Below are positions 1 through 11,420 of a stretch of 64,000 nt of DNA, in pieces (positions within the stretch are counted from its first letter, which is position 1; every line of letters starts with the position of its first letter). The position numbers and the translations under genes were made by a program. The notes beneath the pieces were generated by a model, which was given only the letters and a program-made list of their open reading frames with translations, searched no databases and was not told the DNA's origin. The stretch is from Icerya purchasi (Eukaryota; Arthropoda; Insecta; Hemiptera; Monophlebidae), in NCBI GenBank assembly GCA_039619475.1, contig CM077115.1, positions 440,604,792-440,668,791 of the forward strand, written 5' to 3'.

Positions 1-1201
1 CCGAATGCAGCACGTAAGGCTGAAAAATTACTGTTTTGTCGCTCAGCCACCACTACCGAAATATATATCTTGCACTACAATAAATATTGCGAACACGTAC
101 AGTGCATTAATTATACTAACAAACTCGGTTAGCTCTCTCACGAATATCCCCGGATCATATTTAATATCACTCCAATCGTACAGAGAATTGACAGAAATGC
201 ATTCGATTTGACTACTAGATATTCTGTTCATACGGATTCCGAGAGTCATAAAACGGCAACAAAATCGCTGATCCTTACAGAAACTGAATGGAAAGTTAAG
301 AATAGTTCAACGTTAAGTTTCAAAAAAATATAAGAATAGCGGAACTAACGGAAGGAATCAATGGAATTGTATTACCCACGAAATAAGAAAGAAAGAGGAA
401 CGGACGGGTCTGGTGGGACCACAAAATTTCATATTGATTCTCCGGAAACAAATGAAAAAAGGGAAAAGGATGGAAGCAAACATCATATGCAGATTTATTA
501 AAAATAATTTATCAAAGTGTTATATCGGCTGAATGGGTTTTATTAAAAGTTTAACTTGTGTAAATATTTATTGTATAATATGTTGCTGTCAGTATTTGGA
601 ATAAATAAATTTCTTTCTTTTTTGGGGGGAGGGAGGTTTGTTAACTATTAACCAAGCGAATGCGAAGTTTGTCTATATTTTGAAAGTATAGCAGTGAGAT
701 TAAAGCCAGGTGCCACCTAAACGAAATACCACTGTCTAACCAGATATGCTATGGTAGTTGCCTAGTAAAAATATTAACCTATAACGCTTTTTTCTAGGGT
801 TTTTTTTGGGGGGAGGGGACCCGTTAACAGAGATCCTTTGTTCAGAAACAATATGAAAGGACAAGAATCAGTTAAATAACAATTTGATCAGAGATTAACA
901 AAATTGAGAAACCATATGAGGAGGCATAATGGACAAAGAAGCTTGTCATTTGAATTCATTTGAATCGTGTAATTTCTTGACTACTTTTAATTTGAAAATT
1001 TAACGTTTATTATTATTATTATTTTAGTTTTTTCATTACATATATATGAAGAAAAAAAAAGAAAATAAATGAATAAAATTGAAACCAATCGAAGATATCC
1101 AAGGAGAACAATCCGATGAGGGGATTTCTTTTTTTTTAAAGCATTATTATTAGTCAAATAAAATAAATACCCGAATAACAAACACAATTAGTATTAGAGA
1201 C
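1..1201. other. AT-rich non-coding DNA, nothing recognised
   Basis: No open frame here looks coding. The stretch holds short homopolymer runs, including G-rich runs near 625 and 810, but no repeat boundary, domain or RNA gene that I can support. Confidence 0.5.
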
Positions 1202-1277
1202 TAATTTACTTTAATAAATTAAGATAAATGCCTCAATTTAAGAAAACGTTTTCGAGCCATAACCCATCGTCAGCTTA
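1202..1277 (+). repeat. Dispersed repeat, copy 1
   Basis: About 76 bp beginning TAATTTACTTTAATAAATT closely matches 21162-21238 in the same orientation. The two copies share the opening block, a central AAACGTTTT and a related ending (ATAACCCATC against ATAGCCTATC). The downstream text is also loosely alike. I see no coding capacity and no terminal structure, so the element class is unknown. Confidence 0.6.
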
Positions 1278-1849
1278 CAATCTAGAGTACACTCTCAGAT
1301 AAAATTGAAATCACACTGCGAAGAAATATTGGGACTACACATGTGCATATATAGGAAAATAAAGAAAAATAATGGGTGGATGGCGGTAGAAATAACCAAA
1401 GCGGAAACGTGTTTTTATAAATAAGAAAAACACAATTCTGTGTTGTTTTACTTACTTGATCAGTTGATAACGGTCGATCTGATTGGCTGTTTATACTGTT
1501 GTCGTATCTATGTGTATGCTTCTAAATACACTATTGGTGACCCACTAACATCAAAAAAGTATACTCACTGCACCCGGCGAATACAACAGAAAACCCAGCA
1601 GATCCCCAAATCAGAATTCAAATATTATTTGACACGGTCGAAGTGACTAGTGTCTTCCACATTAATCATTTTTCCCAGCATACTCAAATAACGACTTCTC
1701 ACTACTGGCAAGCTAAAACCTGTCTCTTGAGCCAAGTTAATCTCTACTGCTAGAGAAGTACTGGTAGATTTCTTCTTCCTTTTTTAATTTGATTCGGTCC
1801 TTTGCCGCATGACTAGAAGTACTGGAGAATTCCCCATTAATATACATGA
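1278..1849. other. Non-coding DNA, nothing recognised
   Basis: Short frames only, with no recognisable motif. The segment ends at a (TA)n tract. Confidence 0.45.

Positions 1850-1906
<57 letters not shown>
1850..1906. repeat. (TA)n microsatellite
   Basis: Uninterrupted TA dinucleotides directly abut the inverted-repeat element that follows. The second copy of that element near 62 kb also sits between TA tracts, so the tract may be part of the element or its preferred target. Confidence 0.95.
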
Positions 1907-1909
<3 letters not shown>

Positions 1910-2337
1910 TACAACGTAATTCTTAGGCTACCCCCCATTCGAAAAAATGTCCCAATTTTGTGTAACGCTAAATGTCCCAAAAAAATGTCCCAATTTTATG
2001 TAACACTAAATGTCCCAATTTTATGTGACGCTAAATGTCCCAATTTTATGTAACGTTTGTTATATTTTATAGGATTTTTGTTATTGTTATTTAAAAAATG
2101 TCACAATTTTATGTAATGAAATATGTAACGAAAAAATGTCTTAATTTAATATAATGAAAGTTAAATGTTAGAATAGGACTTTTGTGGTTATGTTTTTTTT
2201 TTTTTGTGTTGATGCCAGTAAGAATTACGTTGTAAATTTTGATCATTTTATACAAAGTATAGAAGAGAAAGAGATAGAAATGAAAGCAAGAGGAGTCCAG
2301 GGGCACAGCCCCTTGCGAGGCCAAAATGGCCGAGTGT
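1907..2337 (+). mobile_element. TA-flanked repeat with 17-bp inverted repeats, copy 1
   Basis: A perfect 17-bp inverted pair, TTACAACGTAATTCTTA at 1909-1925 and its complement at 2219-2235, bounds about 327 bp. Inside, a roughly 25-bp unit containing ATGTCCCAATTTTATGTAAC is repeated about four times (1944-2052). Similarity to the 62-kb copy continues past the right repeat through a GA-rich stretch and a GC-rich segment with GGGGCACAGCCCC and GGCCAAAATGGCC, both able to fold, and stops at the next TA tract. No protein is encoded. It could be a non-autonomous DNA element or, given hairpins beside microsatellites, a Helentron-type derivative; neither is proven. Confidence 0.7.
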
Positions 2338-2350
2338 TTATATATATATG

Positions 2351-2404
<54 letters not shown>
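2338..2404. repeat. (TA)n microsatellite
   Basis: A nearly pure TA tract closing the element at 1907-2337 on its right side. Confidence 0.9.
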
Positions 2405-2406
<2 letters not shown>

Positions 2407-2959
2407 AATAAATACAAATATATATATATAATATATATGCATAAAAATATCTAGTAAATCATCCACACACACTATAAAATAGTTGATCAAATAATACGAC
2501 AAACATTAAATAAACATAAATTAAAATACTAGAAAGGGAATTTCCCACCTTCAACTAAAACTACGAAAAACAATATATTAATAAGGGTAAATTGAATGTT
2601 ACATACTTCGAACCTGAAAAAGAACAAAATAATTTATATCTTCGGCTGGAAAAGGAAAACGAAAAATACTTTTAAATTAAAAGTTTTTTTTTTTTTTTTT
2701 ATATAATTTGCGGGTCCCACAAGGCACTGGCCCGTCTGCGGGTTCCCCACATAATTATATCATTTATTTGTACAACATAACATCAACTTAACTTAAGTAC
2801 TACTTTCTGTTACAACATAAAAAGTGTTAACTTATATATTACTATACTACAAAATCCACACTCTCGTAATTTATCATTTATATTACAATTATACCATCAT
2901 CTAAAATAATATTTCTTATTACAATACCTTAATATGATAACTTATATATTATAATAATA

Positions 2960-4243
2960 TAGGGTGGGCCAAAAGGACATCCCGAATTTCAAACGCTCGT
3001 CAAAATCATACACTGTAAGTTAGCGTGGCAATTGCAACACCATCTGACGGTAAATAATATGCTGTTTAATATAAATATAGTTAGTTAGTAGTCATGATGT
3101 CGTGGACGCGTAAACAACGCTCTTTCGTTGTCGAGTACTTTGTGAAAAACGGTGAAAGTGTAATCGCGGTACAACGCGCGTTTAAAAAACAATTTGATTT
3201 AAAACGTCATGACAATCCCCCCGACCGTAAAAGTATCCTCAAATGGGTAAAAAACTTCCGAGAATACGGTAGTGTGGTGGCGGTCAACCATCAAGGTCGC
3301 CGTCGATCGTCTAGAACCCCGACAAACATCGAGAAAGTGCGCGTAGCATTGTCGCGAAGTCCGCGCAGATCCGTTCGTCGCCAGGCTTCCGCCTTGAAAA
3401 TTCCCCCTACTTCACTCAGAAGAATTATTCGAAACGACCTCAATATGCACCCATACAAGATACAACTAACCCAAGAATTGATACCAACAGATAAGCCAAG
3501 AAGGTTAGAATTTTGTAATAAATTTTTGGATATGCTGGAGGAAGAAGACGTCGACATGCGGTATTATGCTACTGAGAACCCTCGAATCGTTCACCCGGTA
3601 CCCTTGCACTCCCCTCGTATCACGGTATGGTGCGCAGTCAGTGCGAAAGCGATAATCGGTCCCTACTTCTTCGAGGAGGACGGAGCGAATGTTGCTGTGA
3701 ACGGCGACCGCTACATCCAAATATTAAACGAGTTTTTTCTACCGGAGCTCAGACGGAAGAAGATTGCATTATCTAAAACGTGGTTTCAACAAGACGGGGC
3801 CACACCACATATTCGTAACGATGTTTTGCGGTTATTAAGAGAGAAGTTTCAGGACCGCTTGATTTCGCGAAACTGTGAGCTGTTTTAGCCGCCGCGCAGT
3901 CCAGATTTAACACCGACAGATTTTTACCTATGGGGCTACTTGAAAAGCAAAGTGTACGAGGGTAAACCAGCAACAACCGACGAGATGAAATTGGCCATTC
4001 AGAAGGAAATTGTGGCGATTAAAAAACCAACTCTTAAAAAAGTAATGCATAATTTTGAGGAAAGATTGCAACAATGTAAAAATCAAAATGGTGACTATTC
4101 ATACAGAGTATTGTTCAAAACTAATAGTGTAAAATAAATGGCGTTCTTTTTGAAGTATTTCAACGTTTGTTTCATTTCCGTAAGTATATTAGTCTTTATT
4201 TGACGAGCATCTAAAATTCGGGATGTTTTTTTGGCCGACCCTG
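2960..4243 (+). mobile_element. mariner-type DNA transposon, inactive
   Basis: Terminal inverted repeats of 43 bp (2960-3002 and 4201-4243) agree at roughly 36 positions, sharing GGCCAAAA, ACATCCCGAATTT and GCTCGTCA. The ends are flanked by TA at 2958-2959 and 4244-4245, the hallmark target duplication of the Tc1/mariner superfamily. The paralogous LINE-B copy has a single TA at the equivalent point (30964-30965), so the insertion is directly demonstrated by an empty site. The element carries one transposase frame in the plus direction, which is broken. Confidence 0.93.
3094..4137 (+). pseudogene. mariner transposase, internal deletion plus nonsense codon
   Basis: The frame would encode a cut-and-paste transposase of about 347 residues. 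The N-terminal 110 or so residues look like a paired helix-turn-helix DNA-binding region (FVVEYFVKNGESVIAVQRAF). The catalytic core shows ITVWCAVS, WFQQDGATPH with the second acidic residue near codon 233, and PPRSPDLTPTDFYLWG with the third. Forty-one residues separate these aspartates by my count, matching the DD41D (rosa-like) mariners. The frame is ended early by TAG at 3886-3888, exactly where relatives have Trp before PPRSPD, so a TGG-to-TAG change is likely. The segment expected to hold the first catalytic Asp seems deleted between EEEDVDMR and YYATENPR. After the TAG the same frame stays open to TAA at 4137. Confidence 0.9.
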
Positions 4244-4394
4244 TACAATATAATTTTTATACAACTACCATTCTCTCATTAGCAGCTTAAAACTGGAGAT
4301 AGTAACGAGTCTCGTGTCAACGTAGTCAATGTTATAAGTGGTTATTACTAGTATTACGATACTTTTTTTTTTTTTTTTTTTTTTGTTACTATTT

Positions 4395-4677
4395 CTATTG
4401 CTCTTTATACCATGCCATCAACCAAATTTTAACCTTGTTTTTCCATCTCTCCAGATTTTTTTCATTTCGAATTTCCTTTGGTATGTTCCCCATTAATTTT
4501 ATTAATACCTCTTCCTCTACATTGTCTATTTTACTGTTAATCCCCCTAGATCGTACATAGTAAGAATTAATCGCAATTTCTAGTCCTGTACGTTCTTGTT
4601 CTAGTTGGTAACTGCCTATCTCCGAATTTAGCACCGAGTGATTTGCTGTAATAATATAACATTTTTGGTGACATTTC
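4395..4677 (-). pseudogene. LINE-B reverse transcriptase ORF, C-terminal end
   Basis: The C-terminal end of a LINE polyprotein. It reads SPKMLYYYS, then after a frame change YQLEQERTGLEIAINSYYV and ends WKNKVKIWLMAWYKEQ at a stop just before the A tract. The copy near 31.4 kb has GMSPKMLY preceded by a thumb-like region, which places this segment after the polymerase core. No catalytic motif remains here, so the fragment cannot be functional. The clade is uncertain; CR1/Jockey-like is my guess. Confidence 0.6.
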
Positions 4678-6510
4678 GTTTATTAAAGATGGAGTGTGTA
4701 TGTGCTGTTTGATTTGGGTCTGTATTTTAGTGAGCACGCATTCTGCGTTTATCATAACTGATATTCTTTGATCTTTTACAGCTCTAAAAATAGGTGAACA
4801 TTATTTTTTTCTCAGGAGAATTAACAATACATACCAACTTCACCTTTACTAATACGAATCCCTTAATATTAATAAGTTTTACATATATATATGTACTAGT
4901 ATATATCCTTTTTCAATTTTTTTTTCAAATTAAAAATCAAACATTTAGAGGGTTCTTTTTAATAACATCCTTTGATTGTCTTTTCTAAATGAAAATAGGT
5001 TATTTAGTTTTCCTTTACATCCGAAACATATAATACTAAATTTATCCCCTTTTTTTTATATTTTTTTATGTATCTACTTGAAGGTAGGAAATTCCTCTGA
5101 AAAGACGTTTCTAGTATATTTTAATTTACGTCTGTTTAATGTTTTTGTAGTGTTTATAATTTTATTTTATTACATTTTTTTTATAAATATTTAAGTATAG
5201 CTTTCAGTGGCAATCAAAAAAACATTCAGGAACAATAAATTTAACTTATGGTTTGCGTAGAAATTTCTATTACAACTTCTGTAACGCAGAAACGTAACAA
5301 AATTGTTTCACATACTACAGCATAGGAGTGAGTGTTACATACACACACACCCACACACACACACACATGCACGCGCGCACGCGCATATGTATATATGCGT
5401 GTGAGTCCGTACGTGCGTATGGGGGGGTGTGGGTATATCTATATATAAATACAATAAAAACATTTTGTTTTATCAAAGTTTAAATGCAAACACTAAATTT
5501 CGTTGCAACTTTTTTGAATAGTGTAGCCCACCGAGAAGAAAATCCGATTGCTTTTTTTCTTCAGGAAATAAATATATGTATTTTGAACGTGGTAGTCCGC
5601 TTAAATGGATGAGATGTACAATTGCCGGTCAGAAGGCACAACTGCTCTTACAGCTCTGGTTGGTTTTAAACCCATTTGTTTGCTGTCCAATAAGAATTCG
5701 CTGCGAGTGTTTAACTTTTTCGGCATCAAATTTTCAAAAGCATATTGAAATTTATCATTTGCCACCTAACACACAAGCCATAATTCTAAAATATGTTTTA
5801 TTAAAAAAAATTACCAATAACTCTCGTATATCACGGATCATCATAATAAATTTATTTACTTTGGACTATACCGCAAGTTCAGGTGCATGTCCAATTAGTG
5901 TAAATATTACTTTGCAAACAACAACTAACAAAATAACATCTTAGTGCGAAATATTAAGAACCAAAATAAACGGCTGTAATGCAATTGGTTTACTGTTTAC
6001 TAACTGACCTGAACCGCAAAGTGTAATAACTAAAGAAATCCCTCGGCATTTATCTAAACCGGATTATAACCTCGAATACATCGAAATTAAAATAAATCCG
6101 AATTTAAAATAAAAGCCCGAAAAAGAAATTAAATATATTTAAATTAAAACACTTGCAATTCTGTATGTCCAATGAATTGTTATTCATTAAATTCTTGCTC
6201 CTTTACAGAGATTATATAAATAATAAATAAATAAAGGTTTATTGAAAGAATTATAAAACACAACATTCGTGTATACATATCTATATATATATATGCATGT
6301 TCTAAGCAGCAACCCTTATTTTGTGCTCCAAATTTTATACGTTGAAATAAATTAATATGCAATTAATAATTGCACAGATATATAAATTCGCAAAAAAAAA
6401 AGAAAAAGAAAAACAGGTAAACTGCTTAACATTTTAAAAACCAATTTGTAAACATTGCAGATCACATATAATTTAAATGTAATTTATACACTAGTAATTA
6501 ATTAATGGAA
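4678..6510. other. Non-coding DNA with (CA)n tract
   Basis: AT-rich with no recognised gene. A (CA)n and mixed purine/pyrimidine tract lies at 5339-5380. The longest frame (5576-5944, plus) has unremarkable composition and no motif, and I do not call it. Confidence 0.5.
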
Positions 6511-6626
6511 GGCAGCCAGCTACCGTGGCGAAGTTGGCTAGGCAATGATGTTTTATGCAGATAGACCTGGTGCGGATCCACCGCAGCATATTTTCCCAAA
6601 AAAAAAATTTAAAAAAAAAAAAAAAA
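6511..6626 (+). mobile_element. tRNA-like SINE candidate
   Basis: A short GC-richer unit in AT-rich DNA with a plausible polymerase III promoter: box A TGGCGAAGTTGG at 6526-6537 and box B-like GGTGCGGATCC at 6569-6579 (two mismatches to the usual GGTTCGANTCC), ending in A-rich sequence at 6598-6626. It does not match the other SINEs here. It could be a tRNA pseudogene; there is only one copy, so this is tentative. Confidence 0.45.
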
Positions 6627-7228
6627 TTATTAATGAAAGACAGCTGCCTAAAACTGTAACATATTTACTTAATAATTTATTTATTTATTATAATTAAGTG
6701 TTTTATTTGTTTATTTTGTATTTTTTGTATTTTAATTTTGAAAATTTTCTGTTATAGCTATGTACCTATTTTTGAAACAAAAATGTTTCCATTCGATGGG
6801 CAATTTTCAAAAAAAAATTATGGTTTTATTACAAATGGTAGATTTATAATCTTACTTATTATACTACCGTTTGCGTTGGTGACAAATAAAGATATTTGTT
6901 AAAAAGAGCCACATGTTACAATCAACTTATACACGCGGGACAGTAGTGGAAAGCAGTACAAACTATTTTTATAATTATACATATATGTATATATATATAT
7001 TTAAACGAAATTGGTATAGAATCAAGTGGTATTGAAACTCGCCACCCATTGAGAAAGAAGTTAGCAGAGTCAGCTTTAAGGTTAAACTGAAATCAGGAAG
7101 GGGAAAACAGTGGACCGAAGAAAGAAAAAAGCAACATCGACAGCGAATGTGGCAGTATTGGATAGAAAAGAGAGCCAAAAGTTCAAACAGTTGAAATATC
7201 GTGGTCCTAAGATGGCCAATTCGAAAAA

Positions 7229-7281
<53 letters not shown>

Positions 7282-7512
7282 GGAGGGAGTCGTGTGTGTT
7301 ATCATAAAATATATTTATTTATAAATGATACACTAAAGCCTTGTAATCAATTATTGTACATGCAATATTTGAACACTACAATAAAAACAAATAAAAAATA
7401 ATCATTTCCATAGAATTCATAAAAATTTTAGTTTTCTTTTCTTTTGTGAGAAACTGAAAAGAAATAAATTTATTCTGAATTTCGGTTCATTTAATTCAAG
7501 CAGTTAGACATT
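6627..7512. other. Non-coding DNA with (TA)n(TG)n tract
   Basis: Nothing coding is recognised. A compound TA then TG microsatellite lies at 7238-7281. Confidence 0.5.
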
Positions 7513-7561
7513 TCGGGGGGGGGGCGTTGAACCCGGAAAACACCCCTTAGATACGGCCCTG
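7513..7561 (-). mobile_element. Solitary hAT-like terminus
   Basis: Read on the minus strand, 7561-7544 is CAGGGCCGTATCTAAGGG, followed by a G/C-homopolymer-rich stretch (7515-7524). CAGGGCCG-type ends are typical of hAT transposon termini. I found no matching opposite end or 8-bp duplication nearby, so it may be a relic. Confidence 0.45.
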
Positions 7562-7599
7562 TCCATACGGTAGATGTTACACCATAAAGAGTCAGATCT

Positions 7600-9310
7600 G
7601 AAATCGTTTTACGTCATTTATTTTGAACTCTTTGGATTTTATTAATGTTAGATGAGGGCATGTTCGTGACCAGATTAAGCAACCATGCGATATAAAAAGT
7701 TTAACGAAGCGGTTTAATATCGTACAAGTTTGTTTATATCGATGTTTTTGATTTCTCACTTAAAATAGGATAAAGTGTAAAAGGACAAGACTGAATGTTA
7801 TCTGCAATGTGGTCTGTAAGTTTAGAGAATGTTATTTTTTTGTCTGAAATGTGCTTGATTTTTGACTTTTAAAATGTAGTAATATCTAATCTAGCTCTGT
7901 TAGAGGAAAACCGATGCGGTAAATTTACCCTGTTATGAAAGCATTTCCTTGATCTGCAAAAATTAGCAGTCAGTCTATTTCTTATAGTGTCTAAACAATA
8001 GATTTATAAACTAATTCCCAGTGTCAGTTGGTACCAAATACTTCTCCGATATTCAGCGTTAATATGCACCTGTACATTTATTAAGTTAAAGTCGTCTGTG
8101 ATAGTATCAATAAGTCGAGCTATTTGTAATGCAGTCGATAAATTATTTATGAATCCAAACTGCCAGGGACCAATTAGATGTTTTTTTTTTTTTTTATATA
8201 TATAATGTAAATAAATCTATGGAGAACCCACAAGGCAACATCTAATATACAATATTCTATTACAATTAGACGATATTAGTCTTTCGACTATTTTTCTTAA
8301 GTTACTGATAAGCATAAAGAGGATCTATAGCTCAGGTAGTATTCTTCCTTTTAGGGATATATCCGTGTATAATGATAGAATTTATTATAATTGTTAAATT
8401 ATTGCTTCGTTTGTGAATTTTGCTTACCGTTATGGTAAAGATTTTATGGGGAAACCAACAGAATGTTTATTTTTTAACTTTTTGATATAGGATTTTTATG
8501 TATGAAGGTTTGAGTGGATTTTTAGTTTTTATGTTGATCATGTAAATCTAAAAGGTAATTAGGCAATTTTATTTATGAAATGTTTACTAGATAAGTTTTC
8601 ATTTTTAATTTGTATCAAATCGAAAATATCTGCGAATAATTTACACTTATACCTTCATCAACGAATATCATTGTTACGAGCTAAAGAAGGCATAGCGTTT
8701 GTATGGCTCTTAATAGTTTTAATAGCCGTCAAGATGCTGTTACTTTTTTGAATTCATTTCAATCATTTTACTTGTGCCCATTTGTTATTTCTGTAATCAT
8801 AGAGTTTAGTTTTAATTTTTTTTTTTGAATAATTTTAAGTAACATTTGTAAATAGGTGTGTTTTGTAGAATTTCGGCATTTTCGCCTGTACTATTTTTCA
8901 TTTTGATTAGTATCAATATAGTATACTAAGTAAGGTAATCATTTTTTTTTTTTTCTTTTTGAGATGTAATTTTCCGCCGCAGTTAATATACTATTTGTGC
9001 AATTTGGACACAGCTATTTTGATCTTTGTTATGTAAGGACCGTTTTTGTTTGGTACGCATTTTATGTGACCCTTCCAATCAGCCCTATGGAAGTTATATA
9101 AAGCGAGTGTAAAATTGATTCAACATAAGATTCATTAATTTTAAAATGAATTAAATTTTTTCACAACGATTAGGTGTCTCAAATTCTAAGACGATATCGA
9201 TTATTGGTAGGAATAAAAATGCAGGCAGCCGTAGTGCGACAATAGATTCAGACGGTTCAGATGCATTTAGTAAAAATCTGTCCGTCTTATTAGAACAGTA
9301 ACATTAAGAA
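7600..9310 (-). pseudogene. Decayed LINE with reverse transcriptase remnants
   Basis: Conceptual reading on the minus strand gives a broken polyprotein. Near 8880-9060 there is a possible inter-domain stretch (WKGHIKCVPNKNGPYITKI). Near 8260-8400 there is HGYIP followed by a degraded YRPISL-type motif. After an interrupting insertion, GPWQFGFINNLSTALQIARL at about 8180-8120 is a clear finger/palm motif. The frame then continues through ARLDITTF near 7860 with several stops. No FADD motif was located. The order of motifs supports a single old insertion. Confidence 0.6.
8181..8238 (-). mobile_element. Very short LINE tail nested in older LINE
   Basis: On the minus strand this is GTTGCCTTGTGGGTTCTCC, an AT-rich stretch and a poly(A) (T at 8181-8195). 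The CCTTGTGGG block matches the terminal part of the LINE-B copies. It splits the RT motif of the surrounding LINE. The flanks show a 9-bp inverted match (ATTAGATGT at 8173-8181 and its complement at 8238-8246) rather than a direct repeat. Confidence 0.55.
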
Positions 9311-9933
9311 AGTGTATGTGTTAAACTACCTCTACTATAATTACTTTATTATCGGCATTAAACAGTGAGGTAATATTTGATTTCAAATTTTCTTTATTAA
9401 ACAATATAATATATTATAGAGAATATATGAGAATAATATTAATTAGTATAGAAACACACCGAAAACGTGTATATCACTTAATTTTGATCGGACGGTAATT
9501 TAAGAGTGGCAAAGTGAAAATAGACCAGTATCGGTACTTCTCCCCTTCTAGAATTTCTGTCCTGCCTGTGTAATCAAAAATCTGGGCATTGGAATATATG
9601 AGTATCGTTAATTTTAGCTATCAAAAGGCAGACAATATATACATTTTTTTTTTCCGGTTCCGTATTATTCCTTTTTTATTAAGTTTACATGGCATACAAT
9701 GACTTTAATAGTTTTACTTTTATTGTTCATGATTATTGCTTATGATTTTTGCGTTGTTAAACTGTGTCATTTTTATTTATACGATAGATAGAAAAGATGA
9801 TATCATGTTGCGAGTTGAGCTGGTGTAATGTGAAAAAGTTGTGAAATTTATTCCTGCGCGGTATGAAAAAGTACACACAGCAGTACATACCGGATTAATG
9901 AAATATAAGTAATTAAAAAGGCTCTAATAAAAC
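9311..9933. other. AT-rich DNA, nothing recognised
   Basis: No coding frame or repeat boundary is visible. Confidence 0.45.
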
Positions 9934-10234
9934 GAGGTAGCGCGGTAGCCTAGTGATTAAGGCGTTTGGCTACTAAATCAGAGGTGTCATAGGTTATCGA
10001 GACTTGTCTCGTTCCAGATCCCAATCTCATCCAGGTTTATACCTAATCTGAAATTGAATATTGGTTATACCAGAGAATTATCTGGGAGAAAGTAAAGACG
10101 GATAGTCCAAAAGTAGAAAGGAACTGGCCCCAGTATTCTCATCAGATCCCCATCAGGGATCCTTGAGTACCATTATGAAAAGCTTAACTTCACAATATCC
10201 GTTATACCTTATCAAGGATATGTATTGGACTTAC
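9934..10234 (+). mobile_element. SINE family 1, copy 1
   Basis: About 300 bp with a tRNA-derived head containing GGTAGCCTAGTGATTAAGGC (box A region) and a decayed box B. The body has ATCTGGGAGAAAGTAAAG, and CATCAGATCCCCATCAGGG precedes a tail ending CTTACTTTACTT. The same architecture recurs at 35275 and 39216. The SINE would be transcribed by RNA polymerase III and retroposed by LINE machinery in trans. Confidence 0.8.
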
Positions 10235-11051
10235 TTTACTTATAATAAAACGTACCGAAATAATTACACAGTAGTCCGTTTCTGTCGGATAATTTCGAGA
10301 GAATGCGGAAAAGTTAAACTATTCAATCTCCGACTTCACTTAATAACGAATATTTTAGTCAAATCCGTTACTCGTCTTTAATTTTATTTTTTTCCATCTT
10401 GTCGACCAAAGATCTTGTCTCATTTTAAATTTACTAACTTCATTATGAATTGATCGACTGCAGATAGGAACAAAAAAAAAAGAAATTAAAACTGAAAATG
10501 GTCGCAGATATTTTTGGCTCCTAATTTTAGACAGTAAACAAAAATTGCCAATTATTTTCACCTTTTCTTTATGCAACATTAAATTATTAAAGTAAAAGCA
10601 TAATTAGTATCATCGTTGAATCAGTATTACACTTTACGTACAAAAATATTAGATAAAATTATTTTCCATAAATAAAAATAAAATAACATTTTTCCTTTTT
10701 TTAAGATGATTTTGGCATCCTATTCAGGCAAATTAAGTTGTACGAGTATTTATTCATTTATATTAAAGTCAAAAAAAAAAAATTGATTTTTGCCCCTTTT
10801 TTTTTAATCGAATCTTATTCCCAACTTTAATTGAAGCTCTTTTTGATTATTTCGTGTGCGCAAGATTTATACTAAAATTAACATAAATTGTGTGTAAATT
10901 TTATTAAACTTGTATTTTGTTGTTTTATTTTTATTTTTTTTTTCGATTAACCTTGAAACAAAACCAAAATGGCGATATATTCTTTCTTGTGATTATTTAA
11001 ATTGAAAAACTGTCGGGTATACGAAAATTTTAACTTTGATTTTAAATTTAG
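10235..11051. other. AT-rich DNA, nothing recognised
   Basis: Homopolymer-rich sequence; the short frames overlapping it carry no motif. Confidence 0.45.
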
Positions 11052-11420
11052 GTTTTTTTTATTTATTTTTTTTATTTTTGGCTCGTCAACTGGGGAGGAG
11101 TCAATTATATCTTCATACGATATCAAATGTTGTTAGGAGGAAGTAATCAATATAATGAGAACAATATGTGGAGAGGGAAAATATATCATATAAGAGGCGC
11201 AATATAGAGTAGGAAGACCTAGTATCAATAAAATGGAATAGAAAGCAGAGCACTCAGTAGAAAATAAACACATGATCCGCATCGCAAATATGCTCTTCGT
11301 TTGAGTGGAGAATAAGGTTCCTTGTGTACAACCTATTATCACATCACATTGAACATTTATCGCGTAAAAGACCAAAGCGAAAACGTCTGAAATACATCCA
11401 GCAACAATCATATAAAAGAA
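11052..11420 (-). mobile_element. LINE-C 3' fragment
   Basis: On the minus strand the C-terminal LINE-C text is followed by a 3' UTR carrying the family signature (GGCTCGTCAACTGGGGAGG on the plus strand) and a T-rich terminus at 11052-11078. The peptide includes GLPTLYCASYMIYFPSP, matching the GLPTPYCASYILSF of the 19.7-kb copy. It is 5'-truncated and interrupted, with no catalytic motif remaining. Confidence 0.7.

Larger units (their letters stand above)
2686..4677 (-). mobile_element. LINE-B 3' end, copy 1, split by a mariner
   Basis: On the minus strand this is the 3' part of a non-LTR retrotransposon: the end of an open frame (4395-4677), an internal A tract (4362-4384 as T on the plus strand), about 400 bp of AT-rich sequence, a GC-rich block with CCCACAAGGCACTGGCCCG, and a terminal poly(A) seen as T at 2686-2700. 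A second copy at 30688-31806 shares all of this. Similarity to that copy stops near 4677, so this one is 5'-truncated. The 1284 bp at 2960-4243 are absent from the other copy and are a mariner insertion. Confidence 0.85.

Noticed and set aside
5576..5944. A 122-codon plus-strand ORF as a gene
   Set aside because: No motif, low-complexity flanks and nothing to mark splice or start context; consistent with a chance frame.
9947..10015. A tRNA gene at the tRNA-like head
   Set aside because: The box A-like text continues into a 300-bp repeated body also found at 35.3 and 39.2 kb, and no acceptor-stem pairing is evident; it is a SINE head.
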